Source of the DNA: UBA7446 sp965656545
GTDB taxonomy: Bacteria > Bacteroidota > Bacteroidia > Flavobacteriales > Flavobacteriaceae
DNA length: 64,000 nucleotides
Reading direction: 5' to 3'
NCBI GenBank assembly: GCA_965656545.1
Contig: CBFHKZ010000005.1
Location: forward strand, 77,513 to 141,512
Part shown: positions 17,351 to 26,808 of the stretch, one piece after another
How positions within the stretch are numbered: the stretch's first letter is position 1
Layout of the letters: every line of letters starts with the position of its first letter
Position numbers and translations under genes: made by a program
Notes under the pieces: generated by a model
Database searches by the model: none
Seen by the model: only the letters and a program-made list of their open reading frames with translations
Told to the model about the DNA's origin: nothing

Positions 17351-18219
17351 CCGTTAATAGCCACCACCTGCTCAACCTTTCCAGGAAGCATTTCGCGCAT
17401 CATGGTTTCGATGCCATTCTTTAGCGTGAAGGTAGACGACGGACAGCCACTACAAGCACCTTGCAAGACCACGTGAACGGCCTTGGCATCTTCATCAAAA
17501 GATTGAAATACTATATTTCCACCATCTGATGCTACAGCTGGCTTGATGTACTCATCCAATATGCGGACGATCTCCTGTTCCGTTTGGGTGTAGTTAATCT
17601 CCACATGTGCGTCCGTTTCAGAATTTGGATTGAAATTGGGAGCTAAGACAGGCTTGTTTTCTGCTAGATACTGTGTGATAAAAGTGCGTACTTGCTGTAC
17701 CACTTCTTCCCATGTTGAAATGTCATATTTGGTTATGGACACAAAGTTTTCGTCCATGTAAACCTCTTTGACAAACGGAAAGTGGAACAAGGCTTGGGCT
17801 AGGGGTGCATCTTGGGTAGTGTCTATGGAAGTAAATTCCACACTGGCAGGCACCAGTTTTTTATTTGCTACAAATTTCATCACGGCAGGGTTGGGCGTGC
17901 TTTCGGCATAAACACTAGCTGGAGCCGCTTTTTTTGTTTTGGTAACTTCACCGCCGTCAGCGAGATATTTTTCTAACTGTTCGATTACTTCCTCTTGCAC
18001 ATCGCTCCATTCCACAATGGGGAAACGCTCCAAGGTCAATTGGGTGCCGTTGAGGGTTACAGCCTTCACAAAAGGCAAGTAAAACAACTGCTGTGCCAGC
18101 GGAACTTCGTTGGCTTCAGAGACATTGTTAAACGCATAGGCACGCTCAACGAGTGGGGTTTCAGTACTCAAAACAAGTAAATCTGGATTTTCAGACGGCA
18201 ATATGCGAAAACGGCTCAT
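17347..18219 (-). CDS. Nfu-type iron-sulfur cluster scaffold/carrier protein
   Basis: A 290-residue NifU-family protein. Two tandem Nfu N-terminal domains (about residues 5-90 and 105-180, each with PLAQ-LFxFPFVK) precede the C-terminal NifU domain with the cluster-binding CSGCPSS motif. The usual arrangement has one N-terminal domain; the duplicated form is widespread in flavobacteria. It carries Fe-S clusters to target enzymes. The start at 18219 (MSRFRILPSENPD) was preferred over an upstream ATG at 18234. Its end overlaps the sucB stop. Fe-S supply to lipoyl synthase would link it functionally to sucAB, but that is inference. Confidence 0.88.
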   Translation of the reverse strand: MSRFRILPSENPDLLVLSTETPLVERAYAFNNVSEANEVPLAQQLFYLPFVKAVTLNGTQLTLERFPIVEWSDVQEEVIEQLEKYLADGGEVTKTKKAAPASVYAESTPNPAVMKFVANKKLVPASVEFTSIDTTQDAPLAQALFHFPFVKEVYMDENFVSITKYDISTWEEVVQQVRTFITQYLAENKPVLAPNFNPNSETDAHVEINYTQTEQEIVRILDEYIKPAVASDGGNIVFQSFDEDAKAVHVVLQGACSGCPSSTFTLKNGIETMMREMLPGKVEQVVAING

Positions 18220-18293
18220 AGCATTTTTATGCAAAAATACGTATTAGAACCATAGTAGTTGAATGCACACTGTAGATTTTTGTACTTTGCAGT

Positions 18294-18806
18294 ATGCTAA
18301 TTAAAACCATCTTAAATCATACGCCTTCTTATGGCGAAAATTGTTTTTTTGCTGATAATGCTACCCTTATTGGAGATGTGGTGATGGGCGATTCTTGCTC
18401 AGTGTGGTTTCAGGCCGTAGTACGCGGCGATGTACATCGTATTCGCATAGGGAACAATGTTAATATCCAAGACGGGGCTGTTATTCACGCAACGTATAAG
18501 ACTGCTCCGACAACCATCGGTAACAATGTGTCTATTGGACACAATGCCATAGTTCACGGATGCACCATTCACGACAACGTATTGGTTGGTATGGGGGCTA
18601 TTATTATGGATGATGCCGTTGTGGAATCCAACAGCATCATTGCCGCAGGGGCCGTAGTAACTAAAAACACCATAGTACCTGCTGGATCGGTGTTTGGCGG
18701 TATGCCTGCTAAAAAGATTAAGGACACCTCACCAGAACTCATCTCAGGAGAAATAGCACGCATCGCAAAAAATTACAGCTTATATGCAAGCTGGTTTAAG
18801 GACTAA
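18294..18806 (+). CDS. Gamma-carbonic anhydrase family hexapeptide protein
   Basis: A 170-residue left-handed beta-helix protein with about eight hexapeptide turns. GDVHRIRIGNNVNIQDGAVIH and IGHNAIVHG (written as separate motifs) provide the three zinc-ligand histidines of the gamma-carbonic anhydrase (YrdA/CaiE) group. Many family members show little or no carbonic anhydrase activity, so the reaction is uncertain. It is convergent with murI and overlaps it by four bases. Confidence 0.88.
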   Translation: MLIKTILNHTPSYGENCFFADNATLIGDVVMGDSCSVWFQAVVRGDVHRIRIGNNVNIQDGAVIHATYKTAPTTIGNNVSIGHNAIVHGCTIHDNVLVGMGAIIMDDAVVESNSIIAAGAVVTKNTIVPAGSVFGGMPAKKIKDTSPELISGEIARIAKNYSLYASWFKD

Positions 18807-19576
18807 ATTTCCACCTGCATAACTTCTGCTACACCAAAAGATTTCCAGACGTCAATTTCTGGAGCAGCTGTGCTGTAATATCTTGTTATACCACCTTTCG
18901 TATTATGGAGGTTGTGCAAGTCGAGTAGTCTGTTGGTTTGCTTGGCTACAGCAGCACTACAATCCACAATGGTTACATTTTCGGGCAGTATTTTTTTTAG
19001 GGTCTGTGTTAAAAAGGGGTAGTGGGTACACCCGAGGACCAAGTGGTCAATGGGCTTTTCTAGCATGGGGGATAAGATATCACGCAGTTGTTTTTCGGTT
19101 GCTTTGCTGTTTGCTTTGCCTTCTTCTACCAGTCCCACCAATCCGTGCCCCACCTGGCTGATTACTTCCAGTCCTTGCGTATAATCTTGAGACGTTGTTT
19201 GGAAGAGGGTGCTGGCAAGTGTTCCTGCAGTTGCCAACACGCCTATCACGCCTGTCTGGCTACCCAATGCTGCTGGTTTTATGGCGGGTTCAATACCCAC
19301 AAAGGGAATCGAAAATTCTACTCTAAGTTGCGCAATAGCATTCGTTGTTGCCGTGTTACAGGCCACTACGATTAGTTTGCAATCTTGTGCGACCAACCAA
19401 TTGGTAATGGCTACTGCACGTGCCGTAATGGTTTCTTTTGTTCTTTTGCCGTAAGGGGTATAAGCTTGATCGGCTACGTAAAGAATGTCTTCATGGGGAA
19501 GCATTTCTTCAAGTGCATTGAGCACGGATAATCCGCCTATTCCGGAATCAAAAACACCAATGGGTTTCGTATGCAT
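18803..19576 (-). CDS. murI: Glutamate racemase
   Basis: A 257-residue cofactor-independent racemase supplying D-glutamate for peptidoglycan. FDSGIGGLSVL, VVACNTATTNA (first catalytic Cys) and VLGCTHYPFL (second catalytic Cys) are intact. It is the last gene of the envelope gene run nadK to murI, but a terminator at 19591-19615 separates it from the OmpH genes. Confidence 0.96.
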   Translation of the reverse strand: MHTKPIGVFDSGIGGLSVLNALEEMLPHEDILYVADQAYTPYGKRTKETITARAVAITNWLVAQDCKLIVVACNTATTNAIAQLRVEFSIPFVGIEPAIKPAALGSQTGVIGVLATAGTLASTLFQTTSQDYTQGLEVISQVGHGLVGLVEEGKANSKATEKQLRDILSPMLEKPIDHLVLGCTHYPFLTQTLKKILPENVTIVDCSAAVAKQTNRLLDLHNLHNTKGGITRYYSTAAPEIDVWKSFGVAEVMQVEI

Positions 19577-19590
19577 GCTTAAAAATAAAA

Positions 19591-19615
19591 AAACTGCCTC
19601 GAAAGGAGGCAGTTT
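19591..19615. terminator. Terminator between the second ompH gene and murI
   Basis: AAACTGCCTC and GAGGCAGTTT form a 10-bp stem around a GAAAG loop, flanked by A- and T-runs on both sides. It can end the minus-strand OmpH transcript. Confidence 0.85.
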
Positions 19616-19641
19616 TTTAAAGATAATATGTTTTGATGGGT

Positions 19642-20145
19642 TTAGATGCCCAATGCTTTTTTAACGTCTGGCGCAAGGTCTTTGCCTTCAGCCATCAATA
19701 AAGCACCACCAAGGCTTGCATCAACTACATAATCAAATCCTTGTGCTTTGGCAACTTCTTGCACCTTAGCACGGGCATTTTCAATAATAGGACGCAACAG
19801 GTCTGCTTGCTTCTTCTGAATGTCTTGAGAAGCCGTTTGACGAAACTGCTGAATGTTTTGTTCCATACCAGCCAACTCTTGTTGACGCGCTTGATTGGTC
19901 ACGTCTGTTTGGTTTTCAGCCTCAGCAGAATACGTTTGCAATTTGGTTTGGTATTCTTTTATAGAAGCTTCGATTTCCGTTTGGTAATCTTTTTCTAGTT
20001 TTTGCACTTCTTCTTGTGCGGCAATTACACTAGGCATTTCGCTGATGAGCTTTTGGAAGTCTAGGTGTGCCACTTTACTTTGTGCATAAGTTGCACTGCT
20101 AAGCATTAAAATTACGGTTAGTAATAGAGTAGATAAATATTTCAT
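19642..20145 (-). CDS. OmpH/Skp-family periplasmic chaperone
   Basis: A 167-residue secreted protein. A signal peptide ending ATYAQS is followed by the OmpH domain, KVAHLDFQKLISEMP, a long central coiled coil (about residues 45-115, rich in Gln, Glu and Lys) and a conserved C-terminal strand segment FDYVVDASLGGALL. By analogy with Skp it escorts unfolded outer membrane proteins to the BAM complex. It follows another OmpH gene after 19 bases, and both lie downstream of bamA. Confidence 0.9.
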   Translation of the reverse strand: MKYLSTLLLTVILMLSSATYAQSKVAHLDFQKLISEMPSVIAAQEEVQKLEKDYQTEIEASIKEYQTKLQTYSAEAENQTDVTNQARQQELAGMEQNIQQFRQTASQDIQKKQADLLRPIIENARAKVQEVAKAQGFDYVVDASLGGALLMAEGKDLAPDVKKALGI

Positions 20146-20164
20146 TGTATTGAGTTAATTAAGG

Positions 20165-21088
20165 TTACTTTTTTTGTTGCGCTTGTTTGCGTTTTTCTTC
20201 AAATTCTTTTTTTCTTCTTTCAAGTTCTTCTAGCCGTTCTTTTTTGCGTTTGGCTAGTGCTTCTTCTTTTTCTTTTTTCTTTCGTGCGGCTTCCGCTTCA
20301 CGTTCTTGTTTTTTACGCTCGTATTCCGCTTTTTTTGCAGCTCGCTTTTCTTCTGGGGTTTGACCAGAAGCAGCCTCGCTTGTGGTTTTATTCCCCGATC
20401 GTTTGGCTTCTTTTTTACGTTGGCGTTCGGCCTTGCGTTCTTCAAGAAGCTTTAGGCGTTCTGCTTTTTGTTGCGCTATTTTTTTCCTTCTCTCATCCAA
20501 TGATGGATTTGAGCGATCCTTGCGTTCTTCCTTTTTGGTTTCTGCCAAAAAAGCTTGAGCCTTTTTCTTGTCTTCAATTTCTAGGTATCGAATAACAAGG
20601 TCGCTAATATCGTATTTTTTTTCAGAATGTAGCACTAGAATTTCAGCAGTACTGTCAAAAACATAATTTAGTTTTCTATCAGCGGCAATTTCTCTTATTG
20701 CAGTAAGTATTTCATCTTGCGCTGGCTGAGCTAATTGTAGTTTTTGCTTAACCCAGTCGCCTTCAACACCAAAGCGTTGCTCAATATATTGATTTAGCTT
20801 GTCCTGCTCAAAGGCAATATCCTCTTCGCGTTCTTCGGCAATTTCTTCTGTGAGCAATGGCCTTTCAATTTCAAGCGCTTGTCTTTGCTCATCTAATTCC
20901 TTTTGCTTTATGTCAATTTCGTTTCGCCATGACACAATCTTGGTTTCTAAATCTTGACTGGATTCAGAGAAGCCGCTGTGTGCAGCTAACACCTTGTCAA
21001 TGTCCAAAAACCCTATCCTTACATTGCGCTGCGCATATGTAGCACCCGTTATAAAACAGCATAACAATAAGGTCCAAAAAAAACGCAT
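20165..21088 (-). CDS. OmpH-family protein with long charged coiled-coil tail
   Basis: With the start at 21088 (MRFFWTLLLCC, signal peptide ending TYAQR) the protein is 307 residues. The OmpH domain covers roughly residues 20-180. The last 120 residues are almost only Lys, Arg, Glu and Gln (RKKEREAEAARKKKEK style), a predicted single long helix, which is unusually long compared with its 167-residue neighbour. It is a probable periplasmic chaperone. The basic tail might contact peptidoglycan or lipid A phosphates, which is inference. A longer frame to 21136 overlaps bamA and is less likely. Confidence 0.85.
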   Translation of the reverse strand: MRFFWTLLLCCFITGATYAQRNVRIGFLDIDKVLAAHSGFSESSQDLETKIVSWRNEIDIKQKELDEQRQALEIERPLLTEEIAEEREEDIAFEQDKLNQYIEQRFGVEGDWVKQKLQLAQPAQDEILTAIREIAADRKLNYVFDSTAEILVLHSEKKYDISDLVIRYLEIEDKKKAQAFLAETKKEERKDRSNPSLDERRKKIAQQKAERLKLLEERKAERQRKKEAKRSGNKTTSEAASGQTPEEKRAAKKAEYERKKQEREAEAARKKKEKEEALAKRKKERLEELERRKKEFEEKRKQAQQKK

Positions 21089-21099
21089 TTGCTTTTTGA

Positions 21100-23652
21100 T
21101 TAGAATTGTTGACCGATGATAAAGTGTGTTTCCCATCCGTTGGGGTTTAAGTCATTTGGTATTTCGCTATCAAACCCATATCCAAAATCTATGCCTAACA
21201 GTCCAAAAGCGGGCATAAAAATTCGGACACCAAAGCCTGCCGAGCGCTTACTATTAAACGGATTAAACTCCCGAAAATTGTCATAACCATTACCCGCCTC
21301 TAAAAAACTTAAGGCGTATATGGAAGCACTTGGCTTTAATGTTATGGGATAACGCAGTTCAAGCGAGAACTTATTGTAAACCGTTGAGCCATCTCTGCTG
21401 GAAAGCGATTGGTTTTCATAACCCCTAAGCGCAATGGTTTCTCTACCGTCCATGGCATATTGTTGAAGTCCATCACCGCCTAAGAAATAACGCTCAAATG
21501 GAATGTTTCCTCTGTCAGCGTTATAAGCACCTAAAAAGCCAAACTCAGCGTGAGTGCGCAATACTAATTTGTCAATTATGCGCGTATACCAAGTACCTTC
21601 AAAATTCAACTTATAGTATTCTAACCATTTAAACCGTTCTTGATCAATTTTAGCCTGGTCAGGATTGCCATTTGCATCTTGATATGCTGCTAGATTTTTC
21701 AAGTTGCCATAATCAATATTATTTACCAATGAATATGGGAAAGTGAGCTTAGCTCCAATAGTAAAGGAAGAACCACCTGTTGGGAATATAGGGTTCGTAT
21801 AGGTGTTGTTTCGAGACAGTGCTATGGCGTAAAACAGGTTGTTGGAAACCCCATCTCCAAAAGTAAACAGCCCAGTATAATAATTGTTTAAGTCAAAGTA
21901 TTGATAGCCAATAGTTTGTGAAAGTGTAAAGTAATCATCAGGAACCTGAAGGCGTTTGGCCAAGCCAAAGTTAATACCACGAATTTTAAAATATTGCGAT
22001 TTATCCGCTAACCCTGTCGTATAATTATAACGGTACTGGGTTGTTTGCGAAATAGAAGTAGAAAAACGCACAGGTTGTTCTCCACCCAACCAAGGTTCTG
22101 AGAATGAGAAGCTATAGGTTTCAAAGAAGCGACTCGCCTGAAGGCGAAGGGCTAACTGCTGCCCGTCACCCATAGGTACCGGCTTGTATTCTTTCTTGTT
22201 GAATATGTTGCGCATGGAGAAGTTATTGAATGAAAGCCCTAGGGTTCCAATAAATCCACCGCCTCCATAACCACCTTGTAGTTCAATTTGGCTCGCGCCT
22301 TTTTCAACCAATCCGTATTCAATGTCTACCGTCCCTGCGTTGGGATCAACATCCTTAAAGTCGGGAGATATTTGCTCTGCATCAAAAAAGCCTAATTGCC
22401 CCAACTCACGCACCGAACGCACCACTTTATCTTTGCTGTAGAGTTCACCTGGGCGTGTGCGAATTTCTCTATATATAACATGGTCATTTGTTCTGTCGTT
22501 GCCTACAACACTAATACGGTTAAAGTAAGCAGGCTTACCTTCTGTAATACGCACTTCAAAGTTGATGGTATCATTTGCAGCACTAACTTCAACCGGGTTT
22601 ATACTTGAGAATAAATACCCGTTGTTTTGGTATAGGTTTGTAAGATCATCACCATCTGGCTTTGTTTGATCTGCAATACGCTTACGCAACAGCACCCCAT
22701 TGTAAGTGTCTCCAGGCTTAATGCCCAGCACCCTGCTAAGCTGTGCATCGCTGTAAACGGAATTGCCAATAAAATCAACATCGCCAAAATAGTATTTGTT
22801 ACCTTCCTGTACCTTTATGACAACATCAATTTTGTTGTTGTCTACGATAATGCTATCTGAAATAATTCGTGCATCGCGGTAGCCTTTTTCTTTATAGAAA
22901 TCTAGCAGCTTCTTAAGGTCTTCTTCGTAATCAGCCTCAATGTACTTTGAACGCTTCCAAAAACGACCAGGTAATTCTAACTTAGTGCTTTTGAGTTGTT
23001 TTCGCAGCTTTTTTGGCTTGTAGACCTCGTTGCCTTCAAATGAAATGGAGCGCACCTTTACGCGATCACCACGATCAACAGAAACCAGCATTTTTTGGTT
23101 GTTGACATCTGTTGTGTCTGCTTTGGTGTCTATGGTTACTTTAGCGTTTAGAAAGCCTTCTTTTTTGTACTTATTTTCTATGTAGTTTTTAGTAGTAGCA
23201 AGGAAGTTTTTGCTGAGCTTTTTCCCTTTTTTAATGTCAGTGTCTTTGACAATAGTTTCGATTTTGCCCTTTTTAATCCCTTTAATGGTGTATTCAGAAA
23301 GCGTAGGTAATTCTTGAATGTATAGTTCCAAGTCTACTACTTCACCCTCAATATTGGTGATAAAAAACTCAATATCACTAAAGAGTTCCAGCTTCCACAA
23401 TTTATTTATGGTTGCGCTAATTTCTTCTCCAGGGATTTGAATACGCTGCCCTTTTTTAAGTCCGGTATAGGCCACGACAGTTTGTGGGCTAAAACTTTTT
23501 ACGCCAGTAACGGTAATTTCTCCAAGTTCATAAAACTTTCCTTTATCATAGGCAGTCTCTTGCGCATTGGCCTGTTTAAGACCAAACAGCACAACACACA
23601 AAATAAGGGGAAGGAGTAAACAGTTACGTAAGTTGCTCGCTTGTTTTTCCAA
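21100..23652 (-). CDS. bamA: Outer membrane protein assembly factor BamA
   Basis: An 850-residue Omp85 protein: a signal peptide (about residues 1-30, ending ANAQE), POTRA domains (about 38-460) and a C-terminal 16-strand beta-barrel. The barrel contains the conserved FxxGG-DGLQQYAMDGRE region and the lid-lock RGYENQ motif, and ends in an aromatic residue (HFIIGQQF). It inserts beta-barrel proteins into the outer membrane. The start overlaps the end of uppS by 29 bases, and two OmpH chaperone genes follow directly. Confidence 0.96.
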   Translation of the reverse strand: MEKQASNLRNCLLLPLILCVVLFGLKQANAQETAYDKGKFYELGEITVTGVKSFSPQTVVAYTGLKKGQRIQIPGEEISATINKLWKLELFSDIEFFITNIEGEVVDLELYIQELPTLSEYTIKGIKKGKIETIVKDTDIKKGKKLSKNFLATTKNYIENKYKKEGFLNAKVTIDTKADTTDVNNQKMLVSVDRGDRVKVRSISFEGNEVYKPKKLRKQLKSTKLELPGRFWKRSKYIEADYEEDLKKLLDFYKEKGYRDARIISDSIIVDNNKIDVVIKVQEGNKYYFGDVDFIGNSVYSDAQLSRVLGIKPGDTYNGVLLRKRIADQTKPDGDDLTNLYQNNGYLFSSINPVEVSAANDTINFEVRITEGKPAYFNRISVVGNDRTNDHVIYREIRTRPGELYSKDKVVRSVRELGQLGFFDAEQISPDFKDVDPNAGTVDIEYGLVEKGASQIELQGGYGGGGFIGTLGLSFNNFSMRNIFNKKEYKPVPMGDGQQLALRLQASRFFETYSFSFSEPWLGGEQPVRFSTSISQTTQYRYNYTTGLADKSQYFKIRGINFGLAKRLQVPDDYFTLSQTIGYQYFDLNNYYTGLFTFGDGVSNNLFYAIALSRNNTYTNPIFPTGGSSFTIGAKLTFPYSLVNNIDYGNLKNLAAYQDANGNPDQAKIDQERFKWLEYYKLNFEGTWYTRIIDKLVLRTHAEFGFLGAYNADRGNIPFERYFLGGDGLQQYAMDGRETIALRGYENQSLSSRDGSTVYNKFSLELRYPITLKPSASIYALSFLEAGNGYDNFREFNPFNSKRSAGFGVRIFMPAFGLLGIDFGYGFDSEIPNDLNPNGWETHFIIGQQF

Positions 23653-24361
23653 ATCTACGTTCTCTTTTTAGATAACTTTTAATCGCCTGGTGAAGTTCAT
23701 GCTCATCGAACTCTGGCCACATTACATCAGTAAAGTACAGTTCTGCGTAAGCAATTTGCCACAAAAGGAAATTACTTATGCGAACTTCGCCACTGGTGCG
23801 GATGAGTAAATCTACATCAGGCAAATGTTGCGTGTAAAGATGCTCATTTATTATGGTTTCATCAATACTTTCAACGTTAATTATACTATTTTTAACTTTT
23901 TTGCTAATATCAATAACAGCTTGCTTAATTTCTTCCCGCGCGCCATAGCTAAGTGCCAAAGTTAAATTTGTACCCGTGTTACTTTGTGTCTTTTCAATGA
24001 CTTCTATTAATTCATGGCGCACTTTGTTTGGCAATTTATCTAAAGATCCAATAGCTGAAAGACGAATGTTATTTTTTGTCATACGTTCCAACTCAAGTCG
24101 AAGGTTTCTTACCAATAGCGCCATGAGAGTGGCAACTTCTACTTTTGGGCGCTTCCAGTTTTCAGTTGAAAAAGCATAAAGTGTAAGATGCTTAATGCCA
24201 AGTTTGGCAGCAGCCTCAACTGTTTTTCGCACAGCTTTTGCACCAGCCTCGTGCCCCCGCAAGCGATTTTTACCTTGCTGTTGTGCCCAACGTCCATTGC
24301 CATCCATAATAATGGCAACATGTTTAGGCATTTCATCTGTACTAAATTCGTCGAAACTCAT
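23624..24361 (-). CDS. uppS: Isoprenyl transferase (undecaprenyl diphosphate synthase)
   Basis: A 245-residue cis-prenyltransferase making the C55 lipid carrier for peptidoglycan and other glycans. AIIMDGNGRWAQQQ holds the catalytic Asp, RLRGHEAG follows, and the C-terminal RTSGEVRISNFLLWQ and WPEF motifs are present. It lies six bases after the DUF6089 gene and overlaps bamA, in an envelope-biogenesis operon. Confidence 0.96.
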   Translation of the reverse strand: MSFDEFSTDEMPKHVAIIMDGNGRWAQQQGKNRLRGHEAGAKAVRKTVEAAAKLGIKHLTLYAFSTENWKRPKVEVATLMALLVRNLRLELERMTKNNIRLSAIGSLDKLPNKVRHELIEVIEKTQSNTGTNLTLALSYGAREEIKQAVIDISKKVKNSIINVESIDETIINEHLYTQHLPDVDLLIRTSGEVRISNFLLWQIAYAELYFTDVMWPEFDEHELHQAIKSYLKRERRFGKTSEQLT

Positions 24362-24367
24362 TATAAA

Positions 24368-25075
24368 TTATTCACGGCAACAGGGCAACCTACCAAAGCC
24401 GTAAGTTATAGAAATCCCTGTAAATACAAGCCAATCATTGCTTAAACTTGTTGAAAATTGTCTTGCTGTAGGTTTTTTTTCACGGTCAGGATAGCTTCCG
24501 TCTAAATTATCACTTAGGGTAAATTGTGGCTGTACTTCTGCTGCCAAAATCCAAGACTGCCCAAAGTTAAACTTCACACCTACACCAAAAGGGACACCAA
24601 CAGTTACCACTTTTCCATCAGATCGAGATATTCTTTCAAAAGGCTCAAAATAAAGATCCTCTATCACCATACGGTTGATACCTGCATGTATGTAAGGTGT
24701 CCATGAAAACCCAAATTCGCCAACGGGAAAATTCACATAGTTAATTTCAACCCGTGCCCCGAGGAGGGAATAGTCGTTGGTAAAAGACAGTGGGCCAGGC
24801 CACCGCTCCAAGCGATCCAATTCAGAAGCATTTATATCATTACCGCTTAACTTTCCGCTACTGTATATGGCACGGAGACCAATCCGCTCATTAAAATTAC
24901 GCTTATACACTAGGCCTATTTCATTATGTCTTGGTTGTATATATTGGGTGCTTCCTATTTCACCAATATAATTTACACCACCAACACTGATACCAATTTC
25001 GTGTCGCTGTGCAGTGCTGAAACCACTCACCAGACAGGCAAAAGCAATCCAAAACCAAATGCGATTAATATTCAT
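24368..25075 (-). CDS. DUF6089 family outer-membrane beta-barrel-like protein
   Basis: A 235-residue secreted protein of the DUF6089 family. A signal peptide (MNINRIWFWIAFACLVSGFS, ending TAQR) is followed by alternating beta-strands with GGVNYIGEIG and a glycine- and aromatic-rich end, as in small outer membrane barrels. It is found almost only in Bacteroidota, always beside nadK, uppS and bamA, and its function is unknown. The frame can be opened to 25105 only with a TTG; the ATG at 25075 begins a proper signal peptide. Confidence 0.82.
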   Translation of the reverse strand: MNINRIWFWIAFACLVSGFSTAQRHEIGISVGGVNYIGEIGSTQYIQPRHNEIGLVYKRNFNERIGLRAIYSSGKLSGNDINASELDRLERWPGPLSFTNDYSLLGARVEINYVNFPVGEFGFSWTPYIHAGINRMVIEDLYFEPFERISRSDGKVVTVGVPFGVGVKFNFGQSWILAAEVQPQFTLSDNLDGSYPDREKKPTARQFSTSLSNDWLVFTGISITYGFGRLPCCRE

Positions 25076-25113
25076 CTTATTTACTGAAAACTGAAAAAGC
25101 ACCAAATTTATTG

Positions 25114-25983
25114 TTAGTTGCGTTTATCTTGTCCCCAAAGTAGCTTGTTGCGTAAGGTATCAAAAAAGCCATGCGTATTTGACCTTATAAAGACAATGGG
25201 GTTATTCGCCTTTTGGATACTAATGGTCGTGTTCATCGGAACAGAAAAGAGTCGGGTGTCAAGAGAAATGAGGTGAGAGTCTCCTCTGCCTTCAACGTGG
25301 ATTTTAATTTCAACGTCATCGGCAACAACGAGTGGCCTAACGTTAAGGTTATGTGGCGCTATAGGCGTTAAGACCAAGCTTTTTGCTTCGGGCGCGATGA
25401 TGGGTCCACCACTACTTAAGGAATATCCAGTGGAACCTGTGGGTGTTGCCACCACCAAACCATCTGCCCAATACACATTGACATAGGCATCATTGACTTG
25501 GGTGTTAATGGTAACCATAGACGTCGTGTTTTCTCTACTAAGAGAAATCTCGTTTAGCGCTAATGGAAATGCATTTAGTTCGGCAACAGCAGGTGTTGTT
25601 TTGATTTCAAGGATGCTTCGCTCCTCAGTAACGTAGTTTTTGGCAACGATATCATGGAGCATGGCTTCCATTTCTTCTGGTTGAATAGTTGCTAAAAAGC
25701 CCAGCCGACCTGTGTTGACACCAATCAAAGGGATTTTCGATTCACGGATATAGTACAAGGCACGGAGTACCGTACCATCGCCACCAACAGCAAAAAAAAC
25801 GGCTGTTTTTGGGTCTAAATCTGCATGTGAGTCAAATGGGGTGGCAGCAGCATCGGGAATATGTCGTAACAATTCTTTTTCTACTTGTATGTCAGCACCT
25901 TTACTCGCAAAAAAGGCAACGATTTCCGTTACGATTTTTAGCGATTTCTCATCGTGAACCAAGCTGTACAATGCTACTTTCAT
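25114..25983 (-). CDS. nadK: NAD kinase
   Basis: A 289-residue ATP-dependent kinase that makes NADP. FAVGGDGTVLRA is the conserved GGDG nucleotide motif, and TPTGSTGYSLSSGGPI is the second signature. It is the first gene of the minus-strand run to murI and is divergent from pdxJ. A TAACTTTG promoter element lies at 25988-25995, only 5 bases before the ATG, so the transcript would be leaderless or nearly so if that element is used. Confidence 0.96.
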   Translation of the reverse strand: MKVALYSLVHDEKSLKIVTEIVAFFASKGADIQVEKELLRHIPDAAATPFDSHADLDPKTAVFFAVGGDGTVLRALYYIRESKIPLIGVNTGRLGFLATIQPEEMEAMLHDIVAKNYVTEERSILEIKTTPAVAELNAFPLALNEISLSRENTTSMVTINTQVNDAYVNVYWADGLVVATPTGSTGYSLSSGGPIIAPEAKSLVLTPIAPHNLNVRPLVVADDVEIKIHVEGRGDSHLISLDTRLFSVPMNTTISIQKANNPIVFIRSNTHGFFDTLRNKLLWGQDKRN

Positions 25984-25987
25984 ACTG

Positions 25988-26034
25988 CAAAGTTAGACCA
26001 AAATGCTTAAAGGGACATTATTGTGTTATTTTTG
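25988..26034. promoter_or_regulatory. Divergent nadK/pdxJ promoter region
   Basis: TAACTTTG on the minus strand (25988-25995) and TATTTTTG on the plus strand (26027-26034) both fit TAnnTTTG, pointing at nadK and pdxJ respectively. The -33 TTG elements are not clear for either. Confidence 0.4.
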
Positions 26035-26047
26035 CACAAAAAGAGCC

Positions 26048-26767
26048 ATGACAAAGCTTAGTGTTAACATCAACAAAATAGCAACCTTACGTAACGCAAG
26101 AGGAGGCGATCAACCTAATATTTTGCAAGTTGCCAAAGACGCACAAGCATTTGGCGCGCATGGCATCACCGTTCATCCCAGACCCGACGAGCGACACATC
26201 ACCTATCAAGATGCCCGCGAATTGCCGGCCGTGATTACCACCGAATTCAATATTGAAGGGAATCCAATTCCAAAATTTATAGACATGGTATGCGCCATCA
26301 AGCCCCATCAAGTGACTTTGGTGCCAGACGCTCCAGATGCCATTACTTCCAATGGGGGCTGGGATACGGTAGCAAATCGTGATTTCTTAAAAGAAGTCAT
26401 TCAAGAATTTAAACAACAAGGTATTCGTACTTCCATATTTTTGGATCCCGATGCGGCACAAGTAGAAGCTGCCGTCAAAACAGGAACAGACCGTATTGAG
26501 CTCTACACCGAAGCCTATGCCCAAGAATATCCAAAAGACGCTACAAAAGCCATAGCCCCCTTTGTGGAAGCGGCTACAAAAGCACAAGAAGTAGGACTAG
26601 GACTCAATGCCGGCCACGACTTGAGCTTGGACAATATTGCTTTTTTTGCTCAACAATTGCCCGGACTGCTAGAGGTGTCCATAGGACATGCCCTAATTTG
26701 CGAGTCCTTGTACTTTGGGCTTGAGAATGTCATTAACCAATACATTGCCAAGCTATCGACGCACTAG
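26048..26767 (+). CDS. pdxJ: Pyridoxine 5'-phosphate synthase
   Basis: A 239-residue TIM-barrel enzyme that condenses 3-amino-2-oxopropyl phosphate with deoxyxylulose 5-phosphate in the DXP-dependent vitamin B6 pathway. LSVNINKIATLRNARGG, the HGITVHPRPDERHI segment with the catalytic His, and ELYTEAYA are conserved. The ATG at 26048 (MTKLSVNI) was chosen. An earlier frame start at 26003 would overlap the promoter. The alpha/beta hydrolase gene follows with no gap. Confidence 0.96.
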   Translation: MTKLSVNINKIATLRNARGGDQPNILQVAKDAQAFGAHGITVHPRPDERHITYQDARELPAVITTEFNIEGNPIPKFIDMVCAIKPHQVTLVPDAPDAITSNGGWDTVANRDFLKEVIQEFKQQGIRTSIFLDPDAAQVEAAVKTGTDRIELYTEAYAQEYPKDATKAIAPFVEAATKAQEVGLGLNAGHDLSLDNIAFFAQQLPGLLEVSIGHALICESLYFGLENVINQYIAKLSTH

Positions 26768-26808
26768 TTCACAGCACCATTACTGGGCAGGGCGAACCGC
26801 TAATTATT